From positions 1 to 64,000 of the forward strand of contig CAJUSZ010000004.1 of assembly GCA_910589425.1 (NCBI GenBank): a stretch of 64,000 nt of DNA, in the 5' to 3' direction. The stretch comes from an uncultured Muribaculaceae bacterium. Lineage in GTDB: Bacteria; Bacteroidota; Bacteroidia; Bacteroidales; Muribaculaceae. A program made the position numbers and the translations under genes. How positions within the stretch are numbered: position 1 is the first letter of the stretch; every line of letters starts with the position of its first letter. Shown piece after piece: positions 43,766-53,181 of this stretch. A model generated the notes under the pieces. The model had not been told where the DNA came from and did not search any database. It worked only from the letters and a program-made list of their open reading frames with translations.

Positions 43766-44920
43766 ATGATTTTTGAAATGAAAGAAAACAGACTCAGAGT
43801 TCTCATAAGCGGCGGAGGAACCGGCGGACATATCTTCCCGGCTCTCTCGATCGCCAACGAACTGCGGCGCAGGTGCGACGCGGAGATCCTCTTCGTCGGG
43901 GCGGAAGACCGCATGGAAATGGAGAAAGTCCCCGCCGCCGGCTATCCTATCAAGGGGCTACCCGTGGCCGGATTCGACAGGAAGCATCTTCTCAGAAACG
44001 TATCCGTGCTGATAAAACTGTGGCGCAGCATCTCCAGAGCGCGCCGCATTGTGAAAGATTTCAGACCCGACATAGCGATCGGCGTTGGCGGCTACGCATC
44101 CGGTCCCACACTCAAGGCCGCCCAGCGCGCCGGAATCCCCACCCTGATCCAGGAACAGAATTCATACGCCGGCGTAACCAACAAGCTTCTCGCCAAGAAG
44201 GCCGACCGTATCTGCGTGGCATACGAGGGGATGGAACGTTTCTTCCCCGGCTACAAGATAGTGATGACGGGCAATCCCGTGCGCGCCGCCCTGCTTGAGG
44301 AGAAATCCAAAGAGGAGGCCCGCTCAGGATTCGGGCTTGATCCGGGACGCCCGACGCTGCTCGTCGTAGGCGGCAGCCTCGGAGCGCGCACCCTCAACGA
44401 GGCCATGGAAGCCTCGCTCGACAAATTCACCGCGGCGGGAGTCCAGGTGATATGGCAGACTGGAAAGAATTTCGGCGACAGGGCAGAGAAAGCCGCAGCC
44501 GGAAAGAAAGGGATAGCGGTCATGAAATTCATCACCGACATGGCGGCGGCCTACGCTGCGGCCGACATCGTGGTGTCGCGTGCCGGAGCCGGTTCGATAA
44601 GCGAACTCGAGCTGCTCGGCAAGCCATGCATCCTCGTCCCCTCCCCCAATGTGGCCGAGGACCACCAGACCAAGAACGCCCTCGCGCTCGCCGACGCAGG
44701 CGCGGCGATACTGATCAGCGACGCCGACGCCCGCGGGAAGCTCACCGACACCGCGCTTGCGGCCATAGCCTCCCCCGAAAGACTCCGGGATATGGGCGAC
44801 AGGATAAGCCGGCTGGCCATACAGGGCAGCGACCGCCTGATCGTGGACGAAGTGCTGAAGCTGACTAAGAGCTTGTTTAATAATAAATGTGAAAATCCCG
44901 GCGGTGTATCTTTGAGATAA
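43766..44920 (+). CDS. murG: Undecaprenyldiphospho-muramoylpentapeptide GlcNAc transferase MurG
   Basis: A 384-residue GT28 enzyme that makes lipid II from lipid I. The glycine-rich loop SGGGTGGHIFPALSIA (about residues 15-30), GVGGYASGPTLKAA, and the UDP-GlcNAc site SRAGAGSISELELLGKPC are all seen. A second ATG at 43778 is possible. The final 16-18 residues (after EVLKLTK) are read from the inverted-repeat element at 44865-44964, so the natural C-terminus seems to have been replaced or extended. Confidence 0.96.
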   Translation: MIFEMKENRLRVLISGGGTGGHIFPALSIANELRRRCDAEILFVGAEDRMEMEKVPAAGYPIKGLPVAGFDRKHLLRNVSVLIKLWRSISRARRIVKDFRPDIAIGVGGYASGPTLKAAQRAGIPTLIQEQNSYAGVTNKLLAKKADRICVAYEGMERFFPGYKIVMTGNPVRAALLEEKSKEEARSGFGLDPGRPTLLVVGGSLGARTLNEAMEASLDKFTAAGVQVIWQTGKNFGDRAEKAAAGKKGIAVMKFITDMAAAYAAADIVVSRAGAGSISELELLGKPCILVPSPNVAEDHQTKNALALADAGAAILISDADARGKLTDTALAAIASPERLRDMGDRISRLAIQGSDRLIVDEVLKLTKSLFNNKCENPGGVSLR

Positions 44921-44964
44921 ATTTCTCGTTATGAGGAAGGAGTGATGCGGGCTTCACAAGCTCT
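44865..44964. repeat. Small inverted-repeat element at the murG/murC joint
   Basis: A segment bounded by AGAGCTTGT (44868-44876) and its perfect inverse ACAAGCTCT (44956-44964), 97 bases in all. It contains a TATCTTTG box (44907-44914) that could act as a -7 promoter element for murC. Its left end CTAAGAGCTTGTTTAA occurs again, reversed, at 39-54. It looks like a miniature dispersed element with no coding capacity of its own. Confidence 0.55.
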
Positions 44965-44981
44965 AAATAACCGTAAAAGCA

Positions 44982-46373
44982 ATGAAAAAGAGCATATTTT
45001 TTGTCGGGGCAGGAGGAATCGGGATGGCCAATCTCGAACGCTACTATCTTGCCAAAGGCTGGAGAGTGGCCGGATATGACCGCACACCCTCGCAGCTCAC
45101 CGACTCGCTTCAGGCCGAAGGAGCGGAGATTTTTTTCGACGACGACCCCGCCCTGATCCCGCCGCAATGGCGTGATCCCGGGGAGACTACCGTGGTCTTC
45201 ACCCCTGCGGTGCCGGCCGACACGCGCATAATGACCTATTTCCGCGAAAACGGATTCAGGATGATGAAACGCGCCGGGCTGCTCGGACAGATCACCCGCG
45301 GCACGGAGGCCATCTGTGTGGCTGGATCCCACGGAAAAACCACCGTCAGCTCCATGATCGGCCTCATCCTGCACAACACCGCGGCCGGATGCAACGCATT
45401 CCTGGGCGGCATCCTGCGCAACACCGGCAGCAATCTCCTGCTCTCCCCCGGATCGCGGCTGAGCGTGGTGGAGGCCGACGAATACGACCGCTCTTTCCAT
45501 CATCTCACGCCGTTCATAGCCGTGGTTACATCCACCGACCCCGACCATCTCGACATCTACGGCGACGAAAGCCATTATCTCGAGGCTTTCGCCCATTTCA
45601 CCTCCCTTATCCGTCCGGGAGGAACCCTGATCCTGCACACCGGCCTCAAGCTTGAGCCGCAAGTGGCCGAAGGGGTAAGGATCCTGACCTACAGCGCCCA
45701 CGATCCCGAAGCGGACTTCCACGCCCGGAACATCCGCTACGAATCAGGCCGGCTCTATTTCGACCTCTCCACCCCCGGCGGCATCATAGAGAATGTGGAA
45801 TCCGGAGTGCCGGTGGAGATCAACGTAGACAACTCCGTGGCAGCCGCGGCCGCCGCGCTGGCGGCCGGAGCCACTCCGGCGGAGGTAAAAGAGGGACTCG
45901 GGGCATTCATGGGCGCCAGACGACGCTTCGAGTTCTGGCTCCGTCCCGAAAGCGGAGGAACGCCCGTGCTTCTCGACGACTACGCCCACTCTCCCAACGA
46001 GGTGCGCGCCTCCATCGGCTCCGTCCGCAAGCTCTATCCGGGCAGGAAACTCAGCGTCATCTTCCAGCCGCACCTCTACACCCGCACCCGCGATTTCGCC
46101 GCGGATTTCGCCGACGCCCTCTCCGGAGCCGACGAAGTGATCATGCCCGAGATCTATCCGGCCCGCGAGAAACCGATTGCCGGCGTGGACTCGAATCTGA
46201 TACTGGATCAGGTCAAATCGCCGGAAAAGAGATATTGCCCGCGCAAAGATTTGCTCGAATTGATAAAAAATCGTAACTTTGACATCCTAATGACCCTGGG
46301 AGCCGCCGACATCGACCGGCTGCTTCCGGAGATCAGCAGCATTCTCACAAGCCGATCCGCAACTCAACAATGA
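44982..46373 (+). CDS. murC: UDP-N-acetylmuramate-L-alanine ligase MurC
   Basis: A 463-residue ligase adding L-Ala to UDP-MurNAc. The N-terminal UDP-binding loop is FVGAGGIGMANLERYY, the ATP loop VAGSHGKTTVSSM, with EADEYDRSFHHL, STDPDHLDIYG and LLDDYAHSPNEVRA. The order and the loop SHGKTT separate it from MurD and MurE in the same cluster. It starts 61 bases after murG because the repeat element lies between. Its last 4 bases overlap ftsQ (ATGA). Confidence 0.96.
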   Translation: MKKSIFFVGAGGIGMANLERYYLAKGWRVAGYDRTPSQLTDSLQAEGAEIFFDDDPALIPPQWRDPGETTVVFTPAVPADTRIMTYFRENGFRMMKRAGLLGQITRGTEAICVAGSHGKTTVSSMIGLILHNTAAGCNAFLGGILRNTGSNLLLSPGSRLSVVEADEYDRSFHHLTPFIAVVTSTDPDHLDIYGDESHYLEAFAHFTSLIRPGGTLILHTGLKLEPQVAEGVRILTYSAHDPEADFHARNIRYESGRLYFDLSTPGGIIENVESGVPVEINVDNSVAAAAAALAAGATPAEVKEGLGAFMGARRRFEFWLRPESGGTPVLLDDYAHSPNEVRASIGSVRKLYPGRKLSVIFQPHLYTRTRDFAADFADALSGADEVIMPEIYPAREKPIAGVDSNLILDQVKSPEKRYCPRKDLLELIKNRNFDILMTLGAADIDRLLPEISSILTSRSATQQ

Positions 46374-47227
46374 TCAGAACCCTCGTCAAATGGCTGATAC
46401 TCTTGGCGTTGATCGCCTCAGCCGTTGTCCTGACCGTCTGGGCCGGCCAGCAGGCCGACGCAGCCCTTTGCAAAGGGGTCGAGGTAGAGGTCGTAGGGGG
46501 CGACCCGCGCTCGGTATCCACCACCCAGCGCGGCGTCTACAACGAAGTGCTGCGGTTCGACAGCCATCTGCTCAGGAAACGGGCCTCGTCGATCAACACC
46601 CTCGCGCTTCAGACCCATCTGTCGCGCATCAGCAATTTCGAGAGCGTCCACTGCATGATGACCTCGAAAGGGAAACTGCGCATCACTGTGGTGCCGATGA
46701 TCCCCGAACTCAGGGTGTTCGACGGCGACGACAGCTATTATGTCAACAAAGACGGCAAACGGATCAAGGCCGACGCCCGCTTCTATGCCGACGTGCCCGT
46801 GGCCCGCGGACATTTCACCGACAGATTTCCCGCCACGTCGATCCTGCCCGTCGTAAGGTTCGTCAGATCCGACTCGGCGCTCAGGAACATCGTGGCCATG
46901 TTCGAGGCACACTCCCCCTCCGACATAATGCTGATCCCCCGCATTGCCGGACACGTGGTGAACTTCGGCGACACACTCGACCTGGACCGGAAACGCCGCG
47001 CCCTGATGGCGTTCTACCGCAAGGTGATGCCCTACAAAGGCTGGGAGACCTACGACACGGTCTCGGTCAAATTCCGGGGACAGATCGTGGCCTCACGACG
47101 CGACAAAGGCCTGCCTCAGCATTCGGGCGTGGCCGAAGAGGAGGTGGATCTCGAGGAAGCAGCCCTCGCGGCCCACGCGGCCCCGGAGGCGGAAAGCCAG
47201 CCGCGGACCGACGCGGAAACAAATTGA
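46370..47227 (+). CDS. ftsQ: FtsQ-like cell division protein
   Basis: A 285-residue bitopic protein. One membrane helix (WLILLALIASAVVLTVW, residues 9-25) is followed by a POTRA-like region (CKGVEVEVVG, RISNFESVHCMMTSKGKLRI) and an FtsQ beta domain (ELRVFDGDDSYYVNKDGKRI, where the no-longer catalytic strand ends in YYVNKDG). The tail is Glu/Ala-rich. It starts inside the murC stop (4-base overlap), so it should be translationally coupled. FtsQ-like proteins bridge early and late divisome parts. Its position between murC and ftsA supports the call. Confidence 0.9.
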   Translation: MIRTLVKWLILLALIASAVVLTVWAGQQADAALCKGVEVEVVGGDPRSVSTTQRGVYNEVLRFDSHLLRKRASSINTLALQTHLSRISNFESVHCMMTSKGKLRITVVPMIPELRVFDGDDSYYVNKDGKRIKADARFYADVPVARGHFTDRFPATSILPVVRFVRSDSALRNIVAMFEAHSPSDIMLIPRIAGHVVNFGDTLDLDRKRRALMAFYRKVMPYKGWETYDTVSVKFRGQIVASRRDKGLPQHSGVAEEEVDLEEAALAAHAAPEAESQPRTDAETN

Positions 47228-47280
47228 ACTGAAAGAAAACACTCATCCAGAACGGTGGAAAGATAAAGGAAAAGAACTTC

Positions 47281-48612
47281 ATGACCAACGACCGGTACAT
47301 AGCTGCCATCGAAATCAGCAGCTCCAAAATAATAGGCGCCGTAGGGCGCACACACCAGAGCGGACGGGTAGATGTACTCGCCGTGGAAAGCGAGCGCACC
47401 GAGGAATGCGTGGCGCTCGGCATGATCCAGAATCTCGAGGAGGCCGCCATGCGCATCCGTCGCGTGATCGACAAACTGGAGAAAAAGCCCGAGATCGCCC
47501 CGCGCAAGATCGCGGGGATGTATATCGGACTCTCCGGCCGATCGCTGCGCTCCATCACCGCAGACGCAAAAATCCATCTCCCCGAAGACACCGAGATCAC
47601 CGACGAGATCCTCGACCGGCTGCGCGACAAGGCGCTCGGCTCGCTGACAGACAATTCGCTCGACGTGATCGACGCCGTCCCGCGCACTTTCAAGGTAGGC
47701 AACATCGAGACCCTCTCGCCCAAAGGCACCATCGGACAGGACATCTCGGCCACTTACGACCTGATTGTCTGCCGTCCGGAAATGCGCCGCAACATCAACC
47801 GCACGCTTCCCGAGAAACTTGGCATCCGCAACGAGGGCTTCATCGTAACGGCCATGTCCACAGGCCATCTGCTCCTCACTCCCGAGGAGAAACGCCTCGG
47901 CTGCATGCTCGTCGATCTCGGAGCCGAGACCACCACGGTCAGCATCTACAAATTCGGCCATCTGCAATTCTTCGCCACCATCCCTCTGGGAGGACGCAAC
48001 ATCACCCGCGACCTCACGAGCCTCAACATGCTCGAGGAACGTGCCGAAGACATAAAGCGCACGTCGGGCAACGCCATCCCCTCCGAATCGGCCGCGAGCA
48101 TCAATCTCAACGGACTCAAACTCAGCGATGTCAGCAACATCATCGTGGCTCGGGCCGAGGAGATCGTAACCAATGTGTTCGAGACCATCAACCACGCCGG
48201 ACTGTCGCAGAACGACCTTCCCGGCGGACTGGTGTGCATCGGAGGAGCCAGCAAGCTCAACGGCATCCTCGAACTGCTGTCGAACAAGAGCCGCCTGCCC
48301 GTCAGACGCGGCACTCTCCCCGCCTTCATCCGTCTCGAGGATCCGAAAGCATCATCGACAGACTGCATCGAGGTGGCGACCATCCTCTACGACGGAGCCT
48401 CGCTCAACGACGCCGAATGCCTTGAGGCGCCGCAGCGCGAAGGGATCCCGCCGACAGGAACCCCGAATCAGGAAGAGACGCCCGGCGACACCGGCGAGAC
48501 TCCCCGCACCGATTCAGGCGCCAAGCCTTCGCAATCGAAATTCTGGAACAAGATCAAAAAGGGCATAGCCGGCTATTTCTCAGCCGAAGAGGACGAAACC
48601 GACCTCCTGTAA
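47281..48612 (+). CDS. ftsA: Cell division protein FtsA
   Basis: A 443-residue actin-like ATPase that ties FtsZ to the membrane. The first phosphate loop YIAAIEISSSKIIGAVG, the 1C domain, the second loop GCMLVDLGAETTTVSIYK, and GLVCIGGASKLNG are visible. After a Pro/Thr/Glu-rich linker the C-terminus has an amphipathic helix (FWNKIKKGIAGYF), the membrane anchor. It precedes ftsZ by 46 bases, the standard order. Confidence 0.96.
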   Translation: MTNDRYIAAIEISSSKIIGAVGRTHQSGRVDVLAVESERTEECVALGMIQNLEEAAMRIRRVIDKLEKKPEIAPRKIAGMYIGLSGRSLRSITADAKIHLPEDTEITDEILDRLRDKALGSLTDNSLDVIDAVPRTFKVGNIETLSPKGTIGQDISATYDLIVCRPEMRRNINRTLPEKLGIRNEGFIVTAMSTGHLLLTPEEKRLGCMLVDLGAETTTVSIYKFGHLQFFATIPLGGRNITRDLTSLNMLEERAEDIKRTSGNAIPSESAASINLNGLKLSDVSNIIVARAEEIVTNVFETINHAGLSQNDLPGGLVCIGGASKLNGILELLSNKSRLPVRRGTLPAFIRLEDPKASSTDCIEVATILYDGASLNDAECLEAPQREGIPPTGTPNQEETPGDTGETPRTDSGAKPSQSKFWNKIKKGIAGYFSAEEDETDLL

Positions 48613-48658
48613 GACACGCCGCTCCCCTATCAATAACCATCTCTATCAATCTAATGAT

Positions 48659-50068
48659 ATGGACAACGACTTTCTCAACAACGACATAGCCGACGGCGCC
48701 AGCTTCCAGAGCAACGACTCCGAGGCGATCATAAAGGTGATAGGCGTAGGAGGCGGAGGAGGCAATGCGGTCAACTACATGTACCAGCAGAACATCCCCT
48801 TCGTCAATTTCGTCGTTACCAACACCGACAAGCAGGCACTCAACAAATCGCTCGTGCCCAACAAACTGATCCTCGGCTACGAGATCACCCACGGACTCGG
48901 CGCGGGCAACAAGCCCGACATCGGCCGCGCCTGCGCCGAAGCCTCGGCCGACGAGATCCGCAAACTATTCGACGACCAGACCGAGATGGTCTTCATCACA
49001 GCCGGCATGGGCGGCGGCACCGGCACAGGAGCCGCGCCAGTGGTGGCCCGGATCGCTCGCGAGGCCGGAATGCTCACCATCGGCATCGTTACCGTGCCGT
49101 TCTTCTTCGAGGGGGAAAGCAAGATCCTCAAGGCGCTCGACGGCGCCGAGGAGCTGAAGAAATATGTCGACGCCCTGCTGGTGATCAACAACGAGAACCT
49201 GGTGGAACTCTATAAAGACTACAGCATCTTCAACGCCTTCGAGAAAGCCGACGACACGCTCGCCAACGCGGCCCGATCCATTTCGGAGATCATCTCCGAG
49301 GAATGCTTCATCAACGTCGATTTCCAGGACGTCAAGACAATCCTCAAAGACAGCGGCACGGCCATAATCTCGACCGCCTACGGCGAAGGCGAACACCGCG
49401 TCAGCAACGCCATCAACAACGCCCTCCACTCCCCTCTGCTCAAACGCCACGACATCAAGACCTCGAAACGTCTGCTCTTCAAATTCTCGTGCGCCAAAGA
49501 CGCCGAGCATCCCCTGAAAGCGAGCGAGATCGAGGACATCACCCGCTTCACCTCCGAACTCCCCTCGACGATCGACGTCAAATGGGGCATCGCCGACAAT
49601 CCCGAGATGGGCGACGCCGTGAAGATCACCGTACTCGCATCCGGATTCGACGTTACGCTGCGCGACAACGCCCACGCCGATCAGGCCGGACGCAAGCAGG
49701 GAGCCAAGGAGACGATCGTGATCGGAGGCTTCGGAGAGACCGCCGACAAGCCCCAGGGGACGGTGAAAAACCGCGGAAGCGAGGCTATGGAGGAATACTA
49801 CGGCAAGGAGAAGCTCCAGAGCAAGAAAGACAACGAGGACCGCGAACGCTACGTGGTGCTTACCCCCGACCAATATGACGACCACGAGATCATCGCCCTG
49901 ATGAGCCGCACCCCCACTTTCAACCGCGACAGCCATATCAAGGAACTCATACGCGAGGCGGCCACTACCCTGCGCCAGGAGCAGAACGGAGGATCGATCC
50001 CCCGTCAGGACGAGAATCCCGCACGGCGCGACGGAGGAGCCATCTCGTTCGGCGACATCGACGAATGA
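48659..50068 (+). CDS. ftsZ: Cell division protein FtsZ
   Basis: A 469-residue tubulin-like GTPase that forms the Z ring. The GTP loops GVGGGGGNAVNYM (about residues 29-41) and GGGTGTGAAP (118-127) are present, with NTDKQAL and the T7 loop region (NVDFQDVKTIL). The C-terminal linker is long and charged. The conserved end peptide seems to be TPTFNRDSHIKEL, followed by about 40 extra residues ending GAISFGDIDE. It closes the dcw cluster. Confidence 0.97.
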   Translation: MDNDFLNNDIADGASFQSNDSEAIIKVIGVGGGGGNAVNYMYQQNIPFVNFVVTNTDKQALNKSLVPNKLILGYEITHGLGAGNKPDIGRACAEASADEIRKLFDDQTEMVFITAGMGGGTGTGAAPVVARIAREAGMLTIGIVTVPFFFEGESKILKALDGAEELKKYVDALLVINNENLVELYKDYSIFNAFEKADDTLANAARSISEIISEECFINVDFQDVKTILKDSGTAIISTAYGEGEHRVSNAINNALHSPLLKRHDIKTSKRLLFKFSCAKDAEHPLKASEIEDITRFTSELPSTIDVKWGIADNPEMGDAVKITVLASGFDVTLRDNAHADQAGRKQGAKETIVIGGFGETADKPQGTVKNRGSEAMEEYYGKEKLQSKKDNEDRERYVVLTPDQYDDHEIIALMSRTPTFNRDSHIKELIREAATTLRQEQNGGSIPRQDENPARRDGGAISFGDIDE

Positions 50069-50163
50069 GGAATCCTTCCTCAGGCCTGACAGGCGCAAAG
50101 AAAAAAACTACCCCATATCCCAACAGATTATAACCGATAAAGAAATATATACACGGAGAACTC

Positions 50164-51873
50164 ATGGAAAATACTTTCCAAATGGTGGCCAAGACTTTCA
50201 AGGGCCTTGAAGATGTGCTGCGCGACGAGCTGATATCGCTCGGTGCCATGAATGTGGAGATAGGCCAGCGGATGGTCAGCTTCGAGGGAGACCTTGAGAT
50301 GCTCTACAAAGCCAATCTCTGCTGCCGCACAGCGTTGCGGATCCTGAAGCCGATTGTCAAATTCACCGCATCCGACCCCGACGAACTCTACGACGAGGTG
50401 CGCGACATCGACTGGGAGAAATACATGTCGGTCGATTCCACGTTCGCGATCGACTCGACGGTCAACAGTTCGGAATTCACCCATTCCAAATTCGTTACAT
50501 ACCGCGTCAAGGACGGTATCGCAGACCATTTCAACGACATCTACGGAAAGCGTCCGTCGATCAGGCTGACAGGAGCCGATCTGATGCTCAACGTGCATAT
50601 ATTCGAGGACCGCGTAACTATCTCGCTCGATTCCAGCGGCGAACCCCTGAGCAAGCGCGGCTACCGCACCGAGGCGACACAGGCTCCGCTCAACGAGGTG
50701 CTGGCCGCCGGCATCATCATGAAGACCGGATGGCGCGGAGACTGCAACTTCGTCGACCCGATGTGCGGATCAGGCACATTCCTGATCGAGGCAGCGCTGA
50801 TCGCCGCCAACATCAACCCGGGAATATACCGCGACAGCTTCGCATTCGAACGCTGGAGCGACTTCGACAGGGAGCTGTTTGAACGTATCTACAACGACGA
50901 CAGCGCCGAACGCGAGTTCAGGCACAAGATCATCGGCGCCGACATAGATCCGGAGGCTATCGGGATCGCACGCGCCAACATCCGCCGCGCCCGCGTCGAG
51001 GAGATGGTGGAAATCTCCTGCCGTCCCTTCGAGGAATGGGAAGAGGCTCCCGAGCCGGGCGTGCTGATCACCAATCCTCCTTACGGTGAAAGGCTCAAGC
51101 CCGACGACATCACGGCTCTCTACCGCGCCATAGGCACCGAACTCAAGCAGGTGTTCAAGGGATGGCACGCCTGGATCCTCGGATATGCCGACGAGCATTT
51201 CGCATCGATCGGACTGAGACCATCGGTGAAATTCCCTCTGCTCAACGGATCGCTCGAATGCTCCCTGCGCGAATATGTGCTGTTCGACGGCTCCTACGCC
51301 GACTTCAAGACCGAAGGAGGCACCATCCACAACGACGACTTCGACCGCGGGGAAAACATAAAGGTGCGCCATCTCTCAGGCAAGGAATGGGAACGCGAGA
51401 CGCGCCGTTTCCGCGGTGCCAAGGAGGAACGCCAGCGTTTCCGCCGCGAAGATGACGACAGACCCACCCGGCGACGCGACGACAGAGACAGACGCGACGA
51501 CAGGAAACCCCGTTTCCGCCGCGACGAAGAAGAGAGAAGACCACGCCGCCGCGACGACGGCGACAAGCGCGGTAACCGCGACGACAGAAAGCCGCGTTTC
51601 CGCCGCGATGATGACGACAGAAAACCCCGGCGACGCGACGACAGCGACAGAGAGAGACGCTTCGACAGGGACAGGCGCGAGGAACGCCGTCCGAAACGCG
51701 ACTCCGGACCGCGACGCGACCGCGACGGTGCTTTCCGTGTCAGCGACCGCGGACCGAGTCTGCCGCCGGAATCAGCCACCGTCTTCTCGGCGGTGCCCAT
51801 CCGCTCGCGGAAATCGTTCAAGCAGCGGATGCGCGACAATGCCGACCAGAACGGGGAAACATCCAACGATTAA
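50164..51873 (+). CDS. THUMP-domain class I RNA methyltransferase (RlmL-like) with Arg/Asp tail
   Basis: A 569-residue enzyme. A THUMP region (about residues 40-165) binds RNA. The Rossmann methyltransferase core has DPMCGSGTF (198-206) and the catalytic NPPYGERL (304-311), as in N2-guanine methylases of 23S rRNA (RlmL N-terminal type; TrmN is a possible alternative). The last 165 residues or so are a low-complexity tail of repeated RRDDRKPRFRRD-like units, which is not part of the enzyme and should be disordered and RNA-binding. The core alone has the usual length of about 390. Confidence 0.88.
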   Translation: MENTFQMVAKTFKGLEDVLRDELISLGAMNVEIGQRMVSFEGDLEMLYKANLCCRTALRILKPIVKFTASDPDELYDEVRDIDWEKYMSVDSTFAIDSTVNSSEFTHSKFVTYRVKDGIADHFNDIYGKRPSIRLTGADLMLNVHIFEDRVTISLDSSGEPLSKRGYRTEATQAPLNEVLAAGIIMKTGWRGDCNFVDPMCGSGTFLIEAALIAANINPGIYRDSFAFERWSDFDRELFERIYNDDSAEREFRHKIIGADIDPEAIGIARANIRRARVEEMVEISCRPFEEWEEAPEPGVLITNPPYGERLKPDDITALYRAIGTELKQVFKGWHAWILGYADEHFASIGLRPSVKFPLLNGSLECSLREYVLFDGSYADFKTEGGTIHNDDFDRGENIKVRHLSGKEWERETRRFRGAKEERQRFRREDDDRPTRRRDDRDRRDDRKPRFRRDEEERRPRRRDDGDKRGNRDDRKPRFRRDDDDRKPRRRDDSDRERRFDRDRREERRPKRDSGPRRDRDGAFRVSDRGPSLPPESATVFSAVPIRSRKSFKQRMRDNADQNGETSND

Positions 51874-51894
51874 TCTTTTACGCATCATAATATC

Positions 51895-53181
51895 ATGAAA
51901 CAGAATCTGCGCATACTCCTTCTCGGTTCGGGCGGACGCGAGGCTGCCATGGCATGGAAGCTTCTCCAGAGCCCGCGCACCGAACGCCTGTTTGTCGCCC
52001 CCGGAAACGCCGGAACGGAAGACTGCAACGTCGACCTTGATCCGTGCGACGCCGATGCCGTCGAGGCATTTGTCGAGGCAAACGGCATAGATCTTGTGGT
52101 CGTAGGCCCCGAACAGCCTCTGGTGGCCGGGATAGCCGACCGCATGGCCGAGAAAGGGGTGAAGACAATCGGCCCCTGCGCAAAAGGGGCGATGCTCGAG
52201 GGAAGCAAGGAATTTGCCAAGGAATTCATGTTCTCACACGGAATTCCCACCGCACGCTTCATGACCGTAACCGGCGACACGCTCGACGAGGGAATCAATT
52301 TCCTCGAATCGCTGCAGCCGCCTTATGTGCTTAAAGCCGACGGACTCGCCGCCGGAAAAGGGGTGATCATCCTCGACTCGCTCGCCGACGCCAAAGACAC
52401 GCTTTCCGACATGCTCGGCGGCATGTTCGGCCAGGCCTCGGCCACTGTCGTGATCGAGGAGTTCCTCTCCGGAATCGAGTGTTCGGTGTTTGTGGCCACC
52501 GACGGCGACGACTACCGGATTCTCCCCGTAGCCAAAGACTACAAGCGGATCGGGGAGGGGGACACCGGCCCCAACACCGGCGGAATGGGAGCCGTAAGCC
52601 CCGTGGCGTTCGCCGACGAAGCATTCATGGAAAAAGTGGAGCGCCAGATCGTGAAGCCCACTCTCGACGGTCTCCGCCAAGAGGAGATCCCCTACAGCGG
52701 TTTCCTTTTCATCGGACTGATGAACGTGGCCGGCGACCCGATGGTGATCGAATACAACGTGCGCCTCGGCGATCCCGAGACCGAGGTGGTGATGCCGCGG
52801 ATCAAAAGCGATTTCGTGGATCTGCTCGAAGGCATAGCCGACAAGACCCTCGCGCTCAAGAAACTGGAGACTGATCCACGCGCCTGCGTAACGGTGATGA
52901 CCGTCAGCGGAGGCTATCCCGGAAGCTACGCGAAAGGGATGGAGATCTCAGGGCTTGAGAAAGCCGAGGCAGACGGATGCATCCTTTTCCACGCCGGGAC
53001 ACGCCTCGACCAGCTCGGACGCACGCTCACCTCGGGAGGAAGGGTGATCGCATGCTCGGCCTACGGCGACGACGTTGCCGCAGCCGCCTCCGCGGCACTG
53101 CGCGGGGCAGCCGACATTGAATTCGACGGAAAATATTTCCGGCGCGACATAGCGGCAGATCTCCTCAGCGACAACCGATGA
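51895..53181 (+). CDS. purD: Phosphoribosylamine-glycine ligase PurD
   Basis: A 428-residue ATP-grasp enzyme, second step of purine synthesis. The N-terminal LLLGSGGREAAMAWKL, the PEQPLVAGIAD motif, ATP-grasp glycine loop ADGLAAGKGVII, GPNTGGMGAVSP and EYNVRLGDPETEV are all present. It begins a tight chain of five genes; its stop overlaps the next start by 4 bases. Confidence 0.97.
   Translation: MKQNLRILLLGSGGREAAMAWKLLQSPRTERLFVAPGNAGTEDCNVDLDPCDADAVEAFVEANGIDLVVVGPEQPLVAGIADRMAEKGVKTIGPCAKGAMLEGSKEFAKEFMFSHGIPTARFMTVTGDTLDEGINFLESLQPPYVLKADGLAAGKGVIILDSLADAKDTLSDMLGGMFGQASATVVIEEFLSGIECSVFVATDGDDYRILPVAKDYKRIGEGDTGPNTGGMGAVSPVAFADEAFMEKVERQIVKPTLDGLRQEEIPYSGFLFIGLMNVAGDPMVIEYNVRLGDPETEVVMPRIKSDFVDLLEGIADKTLALKKLETDPRACVTVMTVSGGYPGSYAKGMEISGLEKAEADGCILFHAGTRLDQLGRTLTSGGRVIACSAYGDDVAAAASAALRGAADIEFDGKYFRRDIAADLLSDNR

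Noticed and set aside
42380..43831. A long minus-strand frame opposite ftsW
   Set aside because: Same cause; the plus-strand FtsW has clear SEDS motifs.
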